Shown here in pieces: positions 20,565 through 30,400 of a stretch of 64,000 nucleotides of DNA (position 1 is the stretch's first letter; each line of letters begins with the position of its first letter). The notes beneath the pieces were generated by a model. That model ran no database searches and was not told where the DNA came from. It saw nothing but the letters and a program-made list of their open reading frames with translations. Source of the stretch: Psychrobacter sp. M13 (lineage in GTDB: Bacteria; Pseudomonadota; Gammaproteobacteria; Pseudomonadales; Moraxellaceae); assembly GCF_030718935.1 (NCBI RefSeq), contig NZ_CP132194.1, positions 1,116,001 through 1,180,000 of the forward strand. The letters are read 5' to 3'. The position numbers and the translations under genes are program-made.

Positions 20565-21281
20565 ATGAATGATAGTGCAATAAATACGAATACAGTAATC
20601 TCTCCTGTCATCGTAGCTCTTGATAGTCCTTCTATAAATGCCGCTTTAACTTTAGCGGATACTCTAGACCCAAAGTTATGCCGATTGAAGGTCGGTAAAG
20701 AGCTATTTACTCGTTCAGGGCCTGCCATTATAGACGCCTTGCATCAACGTCAGTTTGAGGTGTTTTTAGATTTAAAGTTTCATGATATACCTAACACTAC
20801 CGCACAAGCAGTATTAGCAGCGGCTGAGATGGGGGTATGGATGGTTAATGTTCATGCCAGCGCTGGCTATGAGGCAATGGCATTAGCCAAGCGACGTTTA
20901 GTAGATAACAATCATAACACTCTGCTAATAGCGGTTACTGTTTTGACTTCTATGAATGCCAATGATTTAAGCCAAATAGGGGTTACAGATAGTTTAGACG
21001 GGCAAGTGAGTCGTCTGGCTCAGTTGACTCAGCAGTCGGGACTGGATGGGGTTGTTTGCTCAGCACAAGAAGCTAAGGCGCTGAAACAGCTGTGCGGTGC
21101 TGATTTTAAATTAGTCACTCCAGGTATTCGTCTGTTAGAGGATAACAGTGACGATCAGCAACGTATTTGCACCCCGAAGCAAGCATTAGAGCATGGCTCC
21201 GATTATCTAGTGATTGGGCGTTCAATCACTCAAGCACCTAATCCCACTGAAAAGCTACAGCAGATATTACAAGGTATTTAG
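20565..21281 (+). CDS. pyrF: Orotidine 5'-phosphate decarboxylase
   Basis: Last step of UMP synthesis. The catalytic signature [14 protein letters not shown], then GVDGVV-like [19 protein letters not shown] and [10 protein letters not shown], form the TIM-barrel active site. 238 residues, a normal length. The ATG 20565 has no strong Shine-Dalgarno sequence. The ihfB-lapA-pyrF order is conserved in gammaproteobacteria. Confidence 0.96.
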   Translation: MNDSAINTNTVISPVIVALDSPSINAALTLADTLDPKLCRLKVGKELFTRSGPAIIDALHQRQFEVFLDLKFHDIPNTTAQAVLAAAEMGVWMVNVHASAGYEAMALAKRRLVDNNHNTLLIAVTVLTSMNANDLSQIGVTDSLDGQVSRLAQLTQQSGLDGVVCSAQEAKALKQLCGADFKLVTPGIRLLEDNSDDQQRICTPKQALEHGSDYLVIGRSITQAPNPTEKLQQILQGI

Positions 21282-21315
21282 TTTTTAAAGTAAAATAGTT
21301 CATTGTATCGATCAT

Positions 21316-21344
21316 AAAAAAGACGACCTTGAGTTGTCTTTTTT
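21316..21344 (+). terminator. Terminator after pyrF
   Basis: A 12-bp stem with one wobble (21316-21327 with 21333-21344) and a short loop ends in TTTTTT. Confidence 0.85.
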
Positions 21345-21394
21345 GCTTTTGCACCTTATATAACTAGTTGACGTTTTATATTATCTTGGATGTT

Positions 21395-22189
21395 ATGAAA
21401 TTACAGATTTTAAGTGACTTACATATAGATAGTTATGCTAGGCAATCACATCCTATAGGGCATATTCCTAAGACTGATGCTGACATAGTGTTAGTCGCAG
21501 GAGATACGGCTAACAGCGATAGTGGTATGCCATGGTTACAGCAGCAAGCCACACGTTTGCAAGTGCCACTGATTACTGTTGCGGGTAATCACGAATACTT
21601 TGGTGAAGATGTGCTGCATTTTGATCATAAACTGGCAACGTGGGATAATTATAACGCTGCAAATAATCAAGGTGTAAGAGTACTACAATGCCAGCATATA
21701 GATATTGGCGAAATACGCATTTTAGGCTGTACATTGTGGACGGATTACCAATATCAAGCCGACGAGGATACGATGGAAGTCGCCAAACGCTTTATGCGCG
21801 ATTATAAGCAAATCTATGCTGGAGATGAGCTATTCTCGCCTGAGGTCTCTATGCAGATCCATAGCAAGCAGCGTCAATGGCTCAGGCAGGCGCTAATCAC
21901 AGCTCAGAAGCTAGGCAAGACGTCAGTAGTCATGAGCCATCATAGTATTAGTCCGTTATCTGTTTCTAAAAAGTACGCCACCTTACCAAGTAATGCCGCC
22001 TTTGTTAGTGATTTATCAGGGTGGATGAGTGAGCCTTGGGCGCCAAAATTATGGGTGCATGGTCATACTCATGAGGCTTTTGATTATAGTATTGATAAAA
22101 CCCGTGTCATTGTTAATCCGCGTGCTTATCCTAACGAGATTAGCAGTACTTCTATAGAATTTGCTTGGGATAAAGTCATTGAGATTTGA
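21395..22189 (+). CDS. Calcineurin-like metallophosphoesterase
   Basis: A 264-residue member of the metallophosphoesterase superfamily with its metal-ligand motifs in order: SDLHID, AGDTANSD, AGNHEYF, MSHHSI and HGHTHEAF. These bind two metal ions and hydrolyse phosphate esters or diesters; the substrate is unknown. ATG 21395 is chosen because the homologous core begins at once (KLQILSDLH) and a GGAT lies 6-9 bases upstream. The following phosphatase gene may be in the same transcript. Confidence 0.88.
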   Translation: MKLQILSDLHIDSYARQSHPIGHIPKTDADIVLVAGDTANSDSGMPWLQQQATRLQVPLITVAGNHEYFGEDVLHFDHKLATWDNYNAANNQGVRVLQCQHIDIGEIRILGCTLWTDYQYQADEDTMEVAKRFMRDYKQIYAGDELFSPEVSMQIHSKQRQWLRQALITAQKLGKTSVVMSHHSISPLSVSKKYATLPSNAAFVSDLSGWMSEPWAPKLWVHGHTHEAFDYSIDKTRVIVNPRAYPNEISSTSIEFAWDKVIEI

Positions 22190-22284
22190 TGGTTGTTTAT
22201 AAGGTGCTAATTTTAACTTTATTTTATAATTGCCAAACCTATATTGTATTCACTCTAAATCAAAAATCTGCTACGCTGATAGCT

Positions 22285-23121
22285 ATGAGCAAACAACCAG
22301 ATACGCCTGATAAAGTATATGCCTCTAATACTTTAGTTAAATCTCGTCTAAATGTCACAACGCCCGCGCACCTACCTGATAGTATGGTGCCATCGGTCAA
22401 TCTATTGCCTGACTGTAAGCGTCTCATTCTATTTACTCGTCACTCATTACGTGAACGCTCTGATGGCAATGGGTTTGCCAGCTATCAGCTACCATTGACG
22501 TCTAAAGGGCGGGTACTTGCCAAGTCTTGGGGGCGCTGGCTCGATAGTAATCTGCCTTATTCGCTAGATGTTGATAGCATATCCAGTCCGATAGGTCGTT
22601 GCATCGATACGGCGCAGCTGATGCAAGAGGGTGCAGGTTTGCAGCGTGATATTGCGCATCAGTCGCTACTGGTCGAGCCTGGCAGCTTAGTCACTGATTC
22701 TGAAACTGTAAGTGCAGTATTTAAAGAAATTGGTGTGCTCAATTTTATCAATCGTTTTTTACAAGGCAGCATTGAGGGCACCAAAAATGCTTATCAAGGC
22801 GGTTTGGACATTTTATCGCTACTTTATCAGCACCAGCCTGAGCAAAATCATTTAATGCTGGCCGTTAGCCACGATACTTTATTATCTGCCTTTTTGGCCG
22901 TGATGCTTGATACTCCAGAGATTGACTGGAATGATTGGCCAAAGATGATGGAAGGGGTGTTTTTATGGTTTGATGATAAGCCATTTATAGAAACCAGTGC
23001 TCATTTTATTTGGCGAGGTGAGGTCTATACGCGTAGTGTCAGTAGCTTATTGGAGGGTTATCGCGCATCAGGGTTTCATTCTAGTCAGTTATTACTGCCC
23101 CCAGAGGTCAAGTGGACTTGA
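22285..23121 (+). CDS. Histidine phosphatase superfamily protein
   Basis: The phosphate-binding motif FTRHSLRERSDG holds the catalytic His, and LAVSHDTLLSAF is the second catalytic histidine region. LPLTSKGRVLAKSWG and SSPIGRCIDTAQLM are also typical of the phosphoglycerate mutase/acid phosphatase fold. The substrate is unknown. The frame is open from 22186, overlapping the previous stop codon; I prefer ATG 22285 (278 residues) because the peptide encoded upstream of it looks non-conserved. It converges on the FAD monooxygenase gene 31 bp away. Confidence 0.8.
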   Translation: MSKQPDTPDKVYASNTLVKSRLNVTTPAHLPDSMVPSVNLLPDCKRLILFTRHSLRERSDGNGFASYQLPLTSKGRVLAKSWGRWLDSNLPYSLDVDSISSPIGRCIDTAQLMQEGAGLQRDIAHQSLLVEPGSLVTDSETVSAVFKEIGVLNFINRFLQGSIEGTKNAYQGGLDILSLLYQHQPEQNHLMLAVSHDTLLSAFLAVMLDTPEIDWNDWPKMMEGVFLWFDDKPFIETSAHFIWRGEVYTRSVSSLLEGYRASGFHSSQLLLPPEVKWT

Positions 23122-23152
23122 GGGCTGGATGAAAGACACAGGTCTACAATCG

Positions 23153-24316
23153 CTAAACTACTATTCTACCTTTGCCATAACTAAACTGAGAGCTATTGCC
23201 TAAGCGCTGACCGTGTGCGCAAAGTTGTCTACCGTATGCTAGCTGCTCAATCTGCCATGATTGCAAAGCAGAATGGACGTCATGACAATTTGACACTAGT
23301 GCCTGTACTAATGCCAGTGCATTTGCTGCAGCTTTTGCCGTACTCGCTGCAGTATGAGGTCTTGGAATAAAAGCGGCGTCACCTATTAGCGCAATAGTAG
23401 CAAAAGCCATTTGTGGTACTTCTAAATCTAAGATCGATTGCACAAAGGGAGCTTTAGTAGCGGCAACTAAGGTCTTAAATGGCTCAACAAGTACGAGATC
23501 AGCATAATCACGCATCGTGCGCTCACTGCTAGTAGCTATCATATCTGGTGGAATAGAATGGGCACGTTGTTTATCGTTTTTATCCGTGAGAATAGCAGGT
23601 AGCTCGGTCTGCTCATCGTAATTCACATACCAAACCCAATTAAACCGCCGTGTACCTGAAACAAGTGACTCATTCTCACCAGGGATAAGGTAGGCTAAGA
23701 TCTGCGAATTTGGAAAGTCATAAAATACAAAGCGCTCAGTAAATATTGCGGCAGCATTCGATGGCAAGTCAGCTTCATCAACTAGGCCTCGAAAAGCGAC
23801 ATAACCAGCATATTGAGGCTTATAGTTAGGAAGCAGTTGCTGACGCACAGTGGACTGTGGCCCATCAGCGCCAATTAATAAATCAGCAGTCTCAATAGTG
23901 CCATCAGCAAAAATAGCCGTCGCTTTGTTATCGTTTGTTTGCACTTTAATTAGTGTTTTGCCTTGATGGTAGTGATCGTCTGGAAAGCTCTTACGCATTG
24001 AGCGATAGAGAATATTCCAAGAAGTTAGGGTTTGGCGCATTGCCATCTTTTCAATATGGCCGTCTTTTTGAATATAATAACGCTCAGTAGCATCTACCCC
24101 CAAAGTATCAGTGGCAATGCCTGCTTGCTTAAAAACTCTAATGACATCTGCCTGTAGCACCACACCGCCGCCGCGACTATCTAAACTATGCGCTGAGCGC
24201 TCATAAATATCTACCTGCCAGCCAATGGTGCGTAGCAGTACTCCGGCAAATAACCCTGCTAAAGAGCCGCCTATTATAATGGCGCGTTTATCTATAGATT
24301 CTGTTAAAGCTTGCAC
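23153..24316 (-). CDS. FAD-dependent monooxygenase
   Basis: A 387-residue class A flavoprotein monooxygenase. The dinucleotide-binding motif IIIGGSLAGLFAGVLL is near the N-terminus, DLLIGADGPQSTVR is the DG motif, and LIGDAAFIPRPHTA is the GD motif. It resembles the aromatic-ring hydroxylase branch that includes 2,6-dihydroxypyridine hydroxylase. The substrate is unknown. AGGAGATC lies 7 bases before its ATG. A MITE is inserted 125 bp upstream and could affect its promoter. Confidence 0.87.
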   Translation of the reverse strand: MQALTESIDKRAIIIGGSLAGLFAGVLLRTIGWQVDIYERSAHSLDSRGGGVVLQADVIRVFKQAGIATDTLGVDATERYYIQKDGHIEKMAMRQTLTSWNILYRSMRKSFPDDHYHQGKTLIKVQTNDNKATAIFADGTIETADLLIGADGPQSTVRQQLLPNYKPQYAGYVAFRGLVDEADLPSNAAAIFTERFVFYDFPNSQILAYLIPGENESLVSGTRRFNWVWYVNYDEQTELPAILTDKNDKQRAHSIPPDMIATSSERTMRDYADLVLVEPFKTLVAATKAPFVQSILDLEVPQMAFATIALIGDAAFIPRPHTAASTAKAAANALALVQALVSNCHDVHSALQSWQIEQLAYGRQLCAHGQRLGNSSQFSYGKGRIVV

Positions 24317-24440
24317 TGAAGATCTCCTAAGTTTAAATACCTATCGCTCCTATTATTTTTTAGTTTAAAGTGTTTTGCTCTAAGCACTAATGTTTTTAGG
24401 TATTATTTTAATTATTAATTGTTTTAATCGCCCATTATTT

Positions 24441-24722
24441 TAGGGTCTGTTGAACATTCACAAGTAGGCACTGCTGATAGCTAAAATGGTTCTAGTTTAA
24501 GTAAAAATCGCAGGTAATGCAGATGCCTTGGCTAGCTGATTTTAGTTAGACGGTTACAACGAATAGGGCAATTTTAGCATCAGCCTGCAAGGACAGGACT
24601 CTTTTTTGCCGATTCGTCATCAAAAAGATCCGCTTAGAGTGACTAAACTAGATATTTTTAATCTAGAATCGCCTAAAAAATAGTCACTGCCAGTGCCACG
24701 GTCGAATGTTCAACAGACCCTA
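24441..24722. mobile_element. MITE-like element A, 282 bp, perfect 19-bp terminal inverted repeats
   Basis: TAGGGTCTGTTGAACATTC at 24441-24459 is repeated inverted at 24704-24722 without mismatch. The terminal TA probably represents a TA target duplication. There is no ORF. Internal inverted repeats (AGTGACTA with TAGTCACT; CTAGAT with ATCTAG) would fold strongly. It is related to the element at 55252-55528. It lies between rpsT and the FAD monooxygenase gene. Confidence 0.85.
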
Positions 24723-24811
24723 ATATTTAAAAATCTTAATTTTGAGAATTTTTAAGTTTTAAGTCTTAGGTTTCAAGCGTTAGCAGTTACAGGTATTATT
24801 TGAGCGCCCAT

Positions 24812-24851
24812 AAAAAAACCTTGCCTCGGTATTGAACCTAAGGCAAGGTTT
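24812..24851 (-). terminator. Terminator of rpsT
   Basis: AAACCTTGCCT (24816-24826) and AGGCAAGGTTT (24841-24851) form a perfect 11-bp stem. Read on the minus strand it ends in a T run. Confidence 0.9.
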
Positions 24852-24879
24852 TGATGCGTACAGTCTAAATCAAACAGTC

Positions 24880-25146
24880 TTAAGCTTGTAAGCCTTTGAT
24901 AGTTTTATTTAGGCGACTTTTACGACGAGCCGCTTTATTCTTATGAATGATACCTTTGTCAGCCATACGATCTAAAACTGGTACCGCTTTTTTATAAGCT
25001 TCGGTAGCAGCATCATAATCTTTGGCTGCGATAGCCGCATCAACACGCTTTAAATAAGTACGAACCATAGAGCGTTGTGACGCAGAGTTCTGACGACGTT
25101 TAGTGTTTTGACGGGCGCGTTTACGAGCTTGTGCAGTATTAGCCAC
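24880..25146 (-). CDS. rpsT: 30S ribosomal protein S20
   Basis: An 88-residue protein binding 16S rRNA early in 30S assembly. It reads [17 protein letters not shown], then [10 protein letters not shown] and [16 protein letters not shown], the S20 pattern. The start is GTG at 25146, supported by AAGGAG 6 bases upstream; no ATG fits. A non-ATG start is common for rpsT (UUG in E. coli), where it limits translation and allows autoregulation. Confidence 0.97.
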   Translation of the reverse strand: MANTAQARKRARQNTKRRQNSASQRSMVRTYLKRVDAAIAAKDYDAATEAYKKAVPVLDRMADKGIIHKNKAARRKSRLNKTIKGLQA

Positions 25147-25686
25147 GCGTATCTCCTTGATAAAAGACAGGTAAAAAATGAATGTAACTTGCAACAGTGC
25201 AATAATGAATTGAACCATCATCAATGACGAGCAGCCGTCTCACAATTGATAATATCGATGCTAAATATAAACTAGGTATAAATAGGCCATCGCAATCGTT
25301 AAATCTATTTGGAATAATTAAATAGACTCAACCAGTAAAGGCGGTTATCTTAACAAATTATTGAGCTTAGGACAATGTATTTGACAGCGAATGCGTAAAC
25401 AAACAGGTCACTGTACTGGGATGAGATCAATAAGACTTTCGCTTTTCATAAAACGGTTTATGATATTCTTCATGCTCTGATAGATTATAATACTCTGATA
25501 GAATCTCTTACAATAAATTATCAACAATACATTCAGTCATGTGCTCAGCTTAGGTATGATAGGGAAATAATAACTGAATGACTTTGGTAGCCGCAATTAG
25601 CTTAGTGTTGATACATGAAGGCTGTTTTTAATGGCTCTATTTAACACTATTACTCGGCAACAATATTTTGATGGAATGAGTCAAAT
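25147..25686. other. Gene-free interval between rpsT and the divergent NAD(P)-binding gene
   Basis: 540 bp with the rpsT leader at its left end. I see AT-rich DNA and a repeated CTCTGATAGA (near 25474 and 25494), but no convincing ORF, operator or RNA gene. Confidence 0.5.
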
Positions 25687-26385
25687 ATGCAACGAAAAGC
25701 AATAATAATTGGGGCGACAGGACTGGTAGGGCAGCACCTTGTAAAACAATTGAGTGAGCTTTATGATACTTTGATTGTTATTGCTAGGCGACCACCGCGC
25801 TTTATCAATGCCAGCATGCGATTTTATCAGGTCAATGACTTTGACAATTTAACCGAAGTATTTGCTAGTGTGGGCGTCAATAAGAGCACCGATGCTTTTA
25901 GCTGCTTGGGAACGACCAAAAAACAAGCGGGTAGTGATGAGGTCTTTAGAAAAGTGGACCACGATTACAATGTCACCTTTGCTAAGCTATGTCATGATAA
26001 AGGCGTTGAGAGATTTTTCTTATTATCATCAATGAATGCTGATATTGATAGCCGATTTCTATACAATAAAGTAAAAGCTGAAACTGAGCATTCAATTACG
26101 TCGCTTAACTTTATGCAATTCATAATATTTCGTCCGTCGCTATTATTGGGTAAGCATAAAGGCCGTCCTTTAGAGAGTATTAGTCAGAAGGTTTTTGGAC
26201 TAGTATCGCCGTTGATATCTGAGTCTTTATCTCTGCATCCTATCTCGGCCAAACGTGTGGCTAGCGCCATGGCGATGAGTGTTCATGATATTTATGAGCG
26301 TAATAAGTATCAGAATGGTCCTTTAGATAATCGTGTTACCCTGATAGAGAATAAGCAAATGCTAACGATGACTCGAGTCAAATAG
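25687..26385 (+). CDS. NAD(P)-binding Rossmann protein (atypical SDR, TIP30/HTATIP2-like)
   Basis: 232 residues starting with the nucleotide-binding motif AIIIGATGLVGQHLVKQL. FSCLGTTKKQAGSDEVFRKV and FFLLSSMNADIDSRFLYNKV, with YNK in place of the classical YxxxK, and FRPSLLLGKH are typical of the atypical short-chain dehydrogenases related to TIP30. The substrate is unknown. GGAATGA lies about 8 bases before the ATG. It is transcribed alone. Confidence 0.8.
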   Translation: MQRKAIIIGATGLVGQHLVKQLSELYDTLIVIARRPPRFINASMRFYQVNDFDNLTEVFASVGVNKSTDAFSCLGTTKKQAGSDEVFRKVDHDYNVTFAKLCHDKGVERFFLLSSMNADIDSRFLYNKVKAETEHSITSLNFMQFIIFRPSLLLGKHKGRPLESISQKVFGLVSPLISESLSLHPISAKRVASAMAMSVHDIYERNKYQNGPLDNRVTLIENKQMLTMTRVK

Positions 26386-26657
26386 AACGAGCTTTGGCTG
26401 CTATTGGCTTCTATCTGTTGGCTTCCAACTTCTAAAAGCTGCGTTATTCTAATTTTTAAGCTAGAGTATGTCCGGATTTGATAACATTCACTTTGATTGG
26501 CAAGTAACTATCTTGCTGTACTTGCTTGCTGTGCTTATGATTCAATCGAGAATATACCCTAAATTGAATTTTAATGATGTTTTGCGAAATAGCTTAAGTG
26601 ATTATTAAATTTGATCTTACTTTTAGCTCAGAATAATTATTAACAAGGAGTGTGTAT

Positions 26658-27188
26658 ATGTCAGAAACTACTATGAATAAAGAGAATTTTGTTACTTGTG
26701 ATTTGTTGGATGCCAATCCTGAATCGCAAGTATGTTTGCCAAACATAGAAGGCAAATCGTTTTATAGCTTTGGCGCTAAGGATAAGTTCTGCGGTGAAAT
26801 CGTCACAGTTAAATGTTTTGAAGACAATAGCCGTGTTAAAGCGCTACTCAATAGCGATGGTAAAGACAAAAGTGGTGAAGGCAAGGTGTTAGTGATTGAT
26901 GGCGGTGGCTCAATGCGCTGTGCTCTACTTGGCGATATGATTGCACAAGCCGCGATAGACAATGGCTGGGCTGGGGTAGTCGTTTATGGCTGCGTCCGTG
27001 ATGTCGACGATATGGCACAGATGGAACTTGGTGTTATGGCGCTAGGCTGTATCCCACGCAAATCAACACGCCGTGATGAAGGTCAAACGGATATTGAAGT
27101 TAGCTTTGGCGATTTAACGCTTAATTCTGGCATGTTCATCTATGCCGATAATAATGGCATGATCGCAAGCGACAAAGCACTACTCTAG
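26658..27188 (+). CDS. rraA: RraA-family protein (regulator of RNase E activity)
   Basis: A 176-residue trimeric protein. In E. coli RraA binds RNase E and inhibits mRNA decay; many relatives are 4-hydroxy-4-methyl-2-oxoglutarate aldolases. The core VLVIDGGGSMRCALLGDMIA and GWAGVVVYGCVRDVD carries the family signature, including the GGxxxxALLG and RD pair. The start is ATG 26658, 7 bases after AAGGAG; a GTG at 26652 is in frame. The true activity cannot be told from sequence. Confidence 0.9.
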   Translation: MSETTMNKENFVTCDLLDANPESQVCLPNIEGKSFYSFGAKDKFCGEIVTVKCFEDNSRVKALLNSDGKDKSGEGKVLVIDGGGSMRCALLGDMIAQAAIDNGWAGVVVYGCVRDVDDMAQMELGVMALGCIPRKSTRRDEGQTDIEVSFGDLTLNSGMFIYADNNGMIASDKALL

Positions 27189-27230
27189 CTCAAGCAAGCT
27201 TATCTTAAGCTAAATGTAAATCTAAATCTA

Positions 27231-27261
27231 AAATCTCAGCGTAGTTGCTGGGATTTTTTGC
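27231..27261 (+). terminator. Terminator after rraA
   Basis: AAATCTCAGC (27231-27240) pairs with GCTGGGATTT (27247-27256) with one wobble, then T. Confidence 0.8.
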
Positions 27262-27356
27262 ATGAGTAATGACTGCTTTGATAACAACCTTGATTAGAGT
27301 TTCGACAATAATTTTGCTAATAATAGTTTTAATCACAAACCGTTACGGCATACATT

Positions 27357-27385
27357 TTGGTCAAAAGCCAAAACTTTCGTATAAT
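27357..27385 (+). promoter_or_regulatory. Sigma-70-type promoter of mfd
   Basis: TTGGTC (27357-27362), a 17-bp spacer and TATAAT (27380-27385) lie 35 bases before the mfd start. Confidence 0.6.
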
Positions 27386-27419
27386 GGTTATCTGACTCCT
27401 AACTTTGATCCTATTCGCT

Positions 27420-30400
27420 ATGCCTATCACTGCTTTAACTGACGCCTTTGCTCCGATCAATCAACAGTTATTTCCAATAAAAGATACTCAGCGGCGCTGG
27501 CTGGCACCTGTGCATGGTGCGGTCAGTAGTCTATGGCTGGCAAGCTTAGTCAAATCGCCAGTATGGGATGTGGCTGAGCGTCTAAAGGTGGTAGTAACCC
27601 GCGATCAAAACCAGCTCAACCAAATAGAGACCGAATTGGCCTTTTGCGGTGTTGATGCTTATGTGTTTCCTGATTGGGAGACCTTAACTTATGATGAGCT
27701 GTCGCCGCATCAAGATATTGTCAGCGAGCGGATTAATTTACTGACAGATATGCCAAGCTCAGGGGTGATGCTCATATCGATACAGGCGCTTATGCATCGA
27801 GTGGCGCCGCCCAGCTGGTTGATTGGTCAGCATTTTGACTTAAGTGTTGGTGATCGATTTGATATTAACACTCAGCGTGAGTTACTAGCTAAGGCGGGTT
27901 ATCGCGCCGTTGAGAATGTTTTTGAGCCGGGTGAGTTTGCGGTACGTGGCAGTATTATTGATATCTTTGCAATGGGGCAGCCGTTTCCACTGCGTCTGGA
28001 TCTGTTCGATGATGAGATTGAGAGCATTCGTTTTTTTCATCCTCAGACCCAGCGTACCTTAACTGAAGATGACTTAAAGTCTATGCTATCGGGCAATGAT
28101 AGTAGTATGGGTCAAGAGTCGATATCGCTACTACATAAGCTACCGGATATCTCAAAGCCGATTGAGCAGTTTCAGATCTTACCTGCCAAAGAGTTTCCTT
28201 TGGAAGAAGGACGCGAGACCTTTCGCATGAACTTCGCTGCTATGTTCCCAAATGTTAGTAGCCGCAAGTCTGAGCTGCATAAGGACGTGATGGCAGGTAT
28301 CGCTAGCAGCGGACTTGAGTATTATCAGCCCTTGTTTTTTGATCTAAAAGATTGGGCACAGCAGAGTAGTCTATTTGCCTATCTGCCAAGTGATACGCTA
28401 TTTATCACCGATGAGCACATCAGTGAGCGGCAGGTAGATTACTGGTCGCAGATTCAACGTCGTTATGAGGAGCGTCGACACGATATCGACAAACCAATTG
28501 TCGCGCCTGAATTACTGTATCTATTATCAAATACTCTTAATGAGCAGTTAAACAATTATCCACGAGTGATATTGAGCGCAGATGCAAAGCTTGCGACCAT
28601 GAGCGATGTTGCTGCGATTGATGATGTTACCACAATCGATAATGACAGTTTACAGCTTGATTCAAACGTACATAAGCAAAAAGGCTTAGTGACCCTAAGT
28701 GCCGAAGAGCCACCACAACTTGCCGTTAATCATCAAAAATCTGAACCGTTAGCTGCGCTATTAGATTTTCTATCATTACAAGGGCAAACCAATACACCAG
28801 TCTTAATCGTTGCCGAAACGGCAGGTCGCCGTGAGATACTGATTGAGCTATTTAAGGGTAAGATAGATATTACCGCTTATGCTAGCTTTAAAGACTTTCT
28901 AGCAGCGCCCAAAATAGCGGCTATCAGTAGTAATAACGGTGCAAGTGCGCGTCCACGAGTAGGGCTAACCGTTGCGCCCATTGAGCGCGGCGTCTATGTC
29001 CCTGAACGTCTAGTCATGATTAGCGAAACTCAGCTTTTTGGCAGGCAAGTATTGCAAACGCGCAGGCGGCGTCAAAGCGGGGTGTCAGAGGAGTTCTTAG
29101 TTAAGAGCGTCACTGAGATGACGCAAGGCAGTCCTATTGTCCATATCGAACACGGTATTGGCCGCTACAACGGCCTGATTACTTTGGATGTTGGCGATGG
29201 CGAACAAGAATTTATTCATCTTAAGTACGCGGAAGAAGCTAGTATTTACGTGCCTGTAGCCAATTTGCAAATGATCAGCCGCTACAGTGGTGGCGATCCA
29301 GCGCTCGCGCCACTACACAAGATAGGCAGCGGTAAATGGGATCGCGCCAAACAAAAAGCTTTAGAGCAAATTCATGATGTGGCAGCAGAGCTACTCAATA
29401 TGCAGGCGCGCCGCGAAGCCAAAGTCGGTATTCACTTCAAAATCGATATTTCGCAGTATGAGCTGTTTGCCAGTCAGTTTGAATTTGAAGAAACGCCCGA
29501 TCAAGCCAATGCTATTCATGCTGTCATGAATGATATGAAACAAAACCAGCCTATGGATCGTCTGATATGTGGCGATGTTGGCTTTGGTAAAACTGAGGTC
29601 GCCATGCGTGCCGCCTTTATTGCGGTAAGCGCAGGCTATCAAGTCGCAGTGCTCGTGCCGACGACTCTATTGGCAGGGCAGCATGAGGATAATTTCCGCA
29701 ATCGCTTTGCAGATTGGCCCGTACGTATTGAGACTTTGTCGCGATTTGGTGGTAAAAAACATCAACAAACCGTATTAACTGATTTAGCCGCTGGTAAAGT
29801 CGATATTGTTATTGGTACTCACAAATTATTGCAATCTGACGTTAAATTTTCTAATTTAGGCCTCATGGTCGTAGATGAAGAGCATCGCTTTGGGGTACGT
29901 CATAAAGAGCGCATCAAAGCCATTCAGACGGATGTCGATAGTATGTCGATGACCGCAACCCCTATACCGCGTACGTTGAATATGGCGCTATCGGGTATGC
30001 GTGATATGTCGATTATCGCAACTCCTCCTGCACGGCGCTTATCGATCAAAACCTTTGTCATGGCAAAGAGTGACGCGCTGATGAAAGAGGCTATCTTGCG
30101 TGAGCTCTTACGCGGTGGACAGGTGTATCTGTTGCATAACGATGTTGCAAGCATCGAGCGCATGGCAGAGACTATCCGCGAGCTAGTCCCTGAGGCACGA
30201 GTAGGAGTCGCTCATGGTCAAATGCCCGAAAACCAACTTGAGCAAGTCATGCAGCAATATTATCATAAAAAGTTCAATGTGCTGATATGCTCAACCATCA
30301 TTGAAACAGGTATTGATGTGCCCAATGCCAATACTATTATTATTGAGCGGGCTGATAAATTTGGTCTAGCGCAGTTGCATCAGCTCCGTGGTCGGGTGGG

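Noticed and set aside
26460..26500. Sequence with GTATGTCCGGATTTGA resembling an IS end
   Set aside because: No matching partner end nearby and only loose similarity to the ends at 55 kb.
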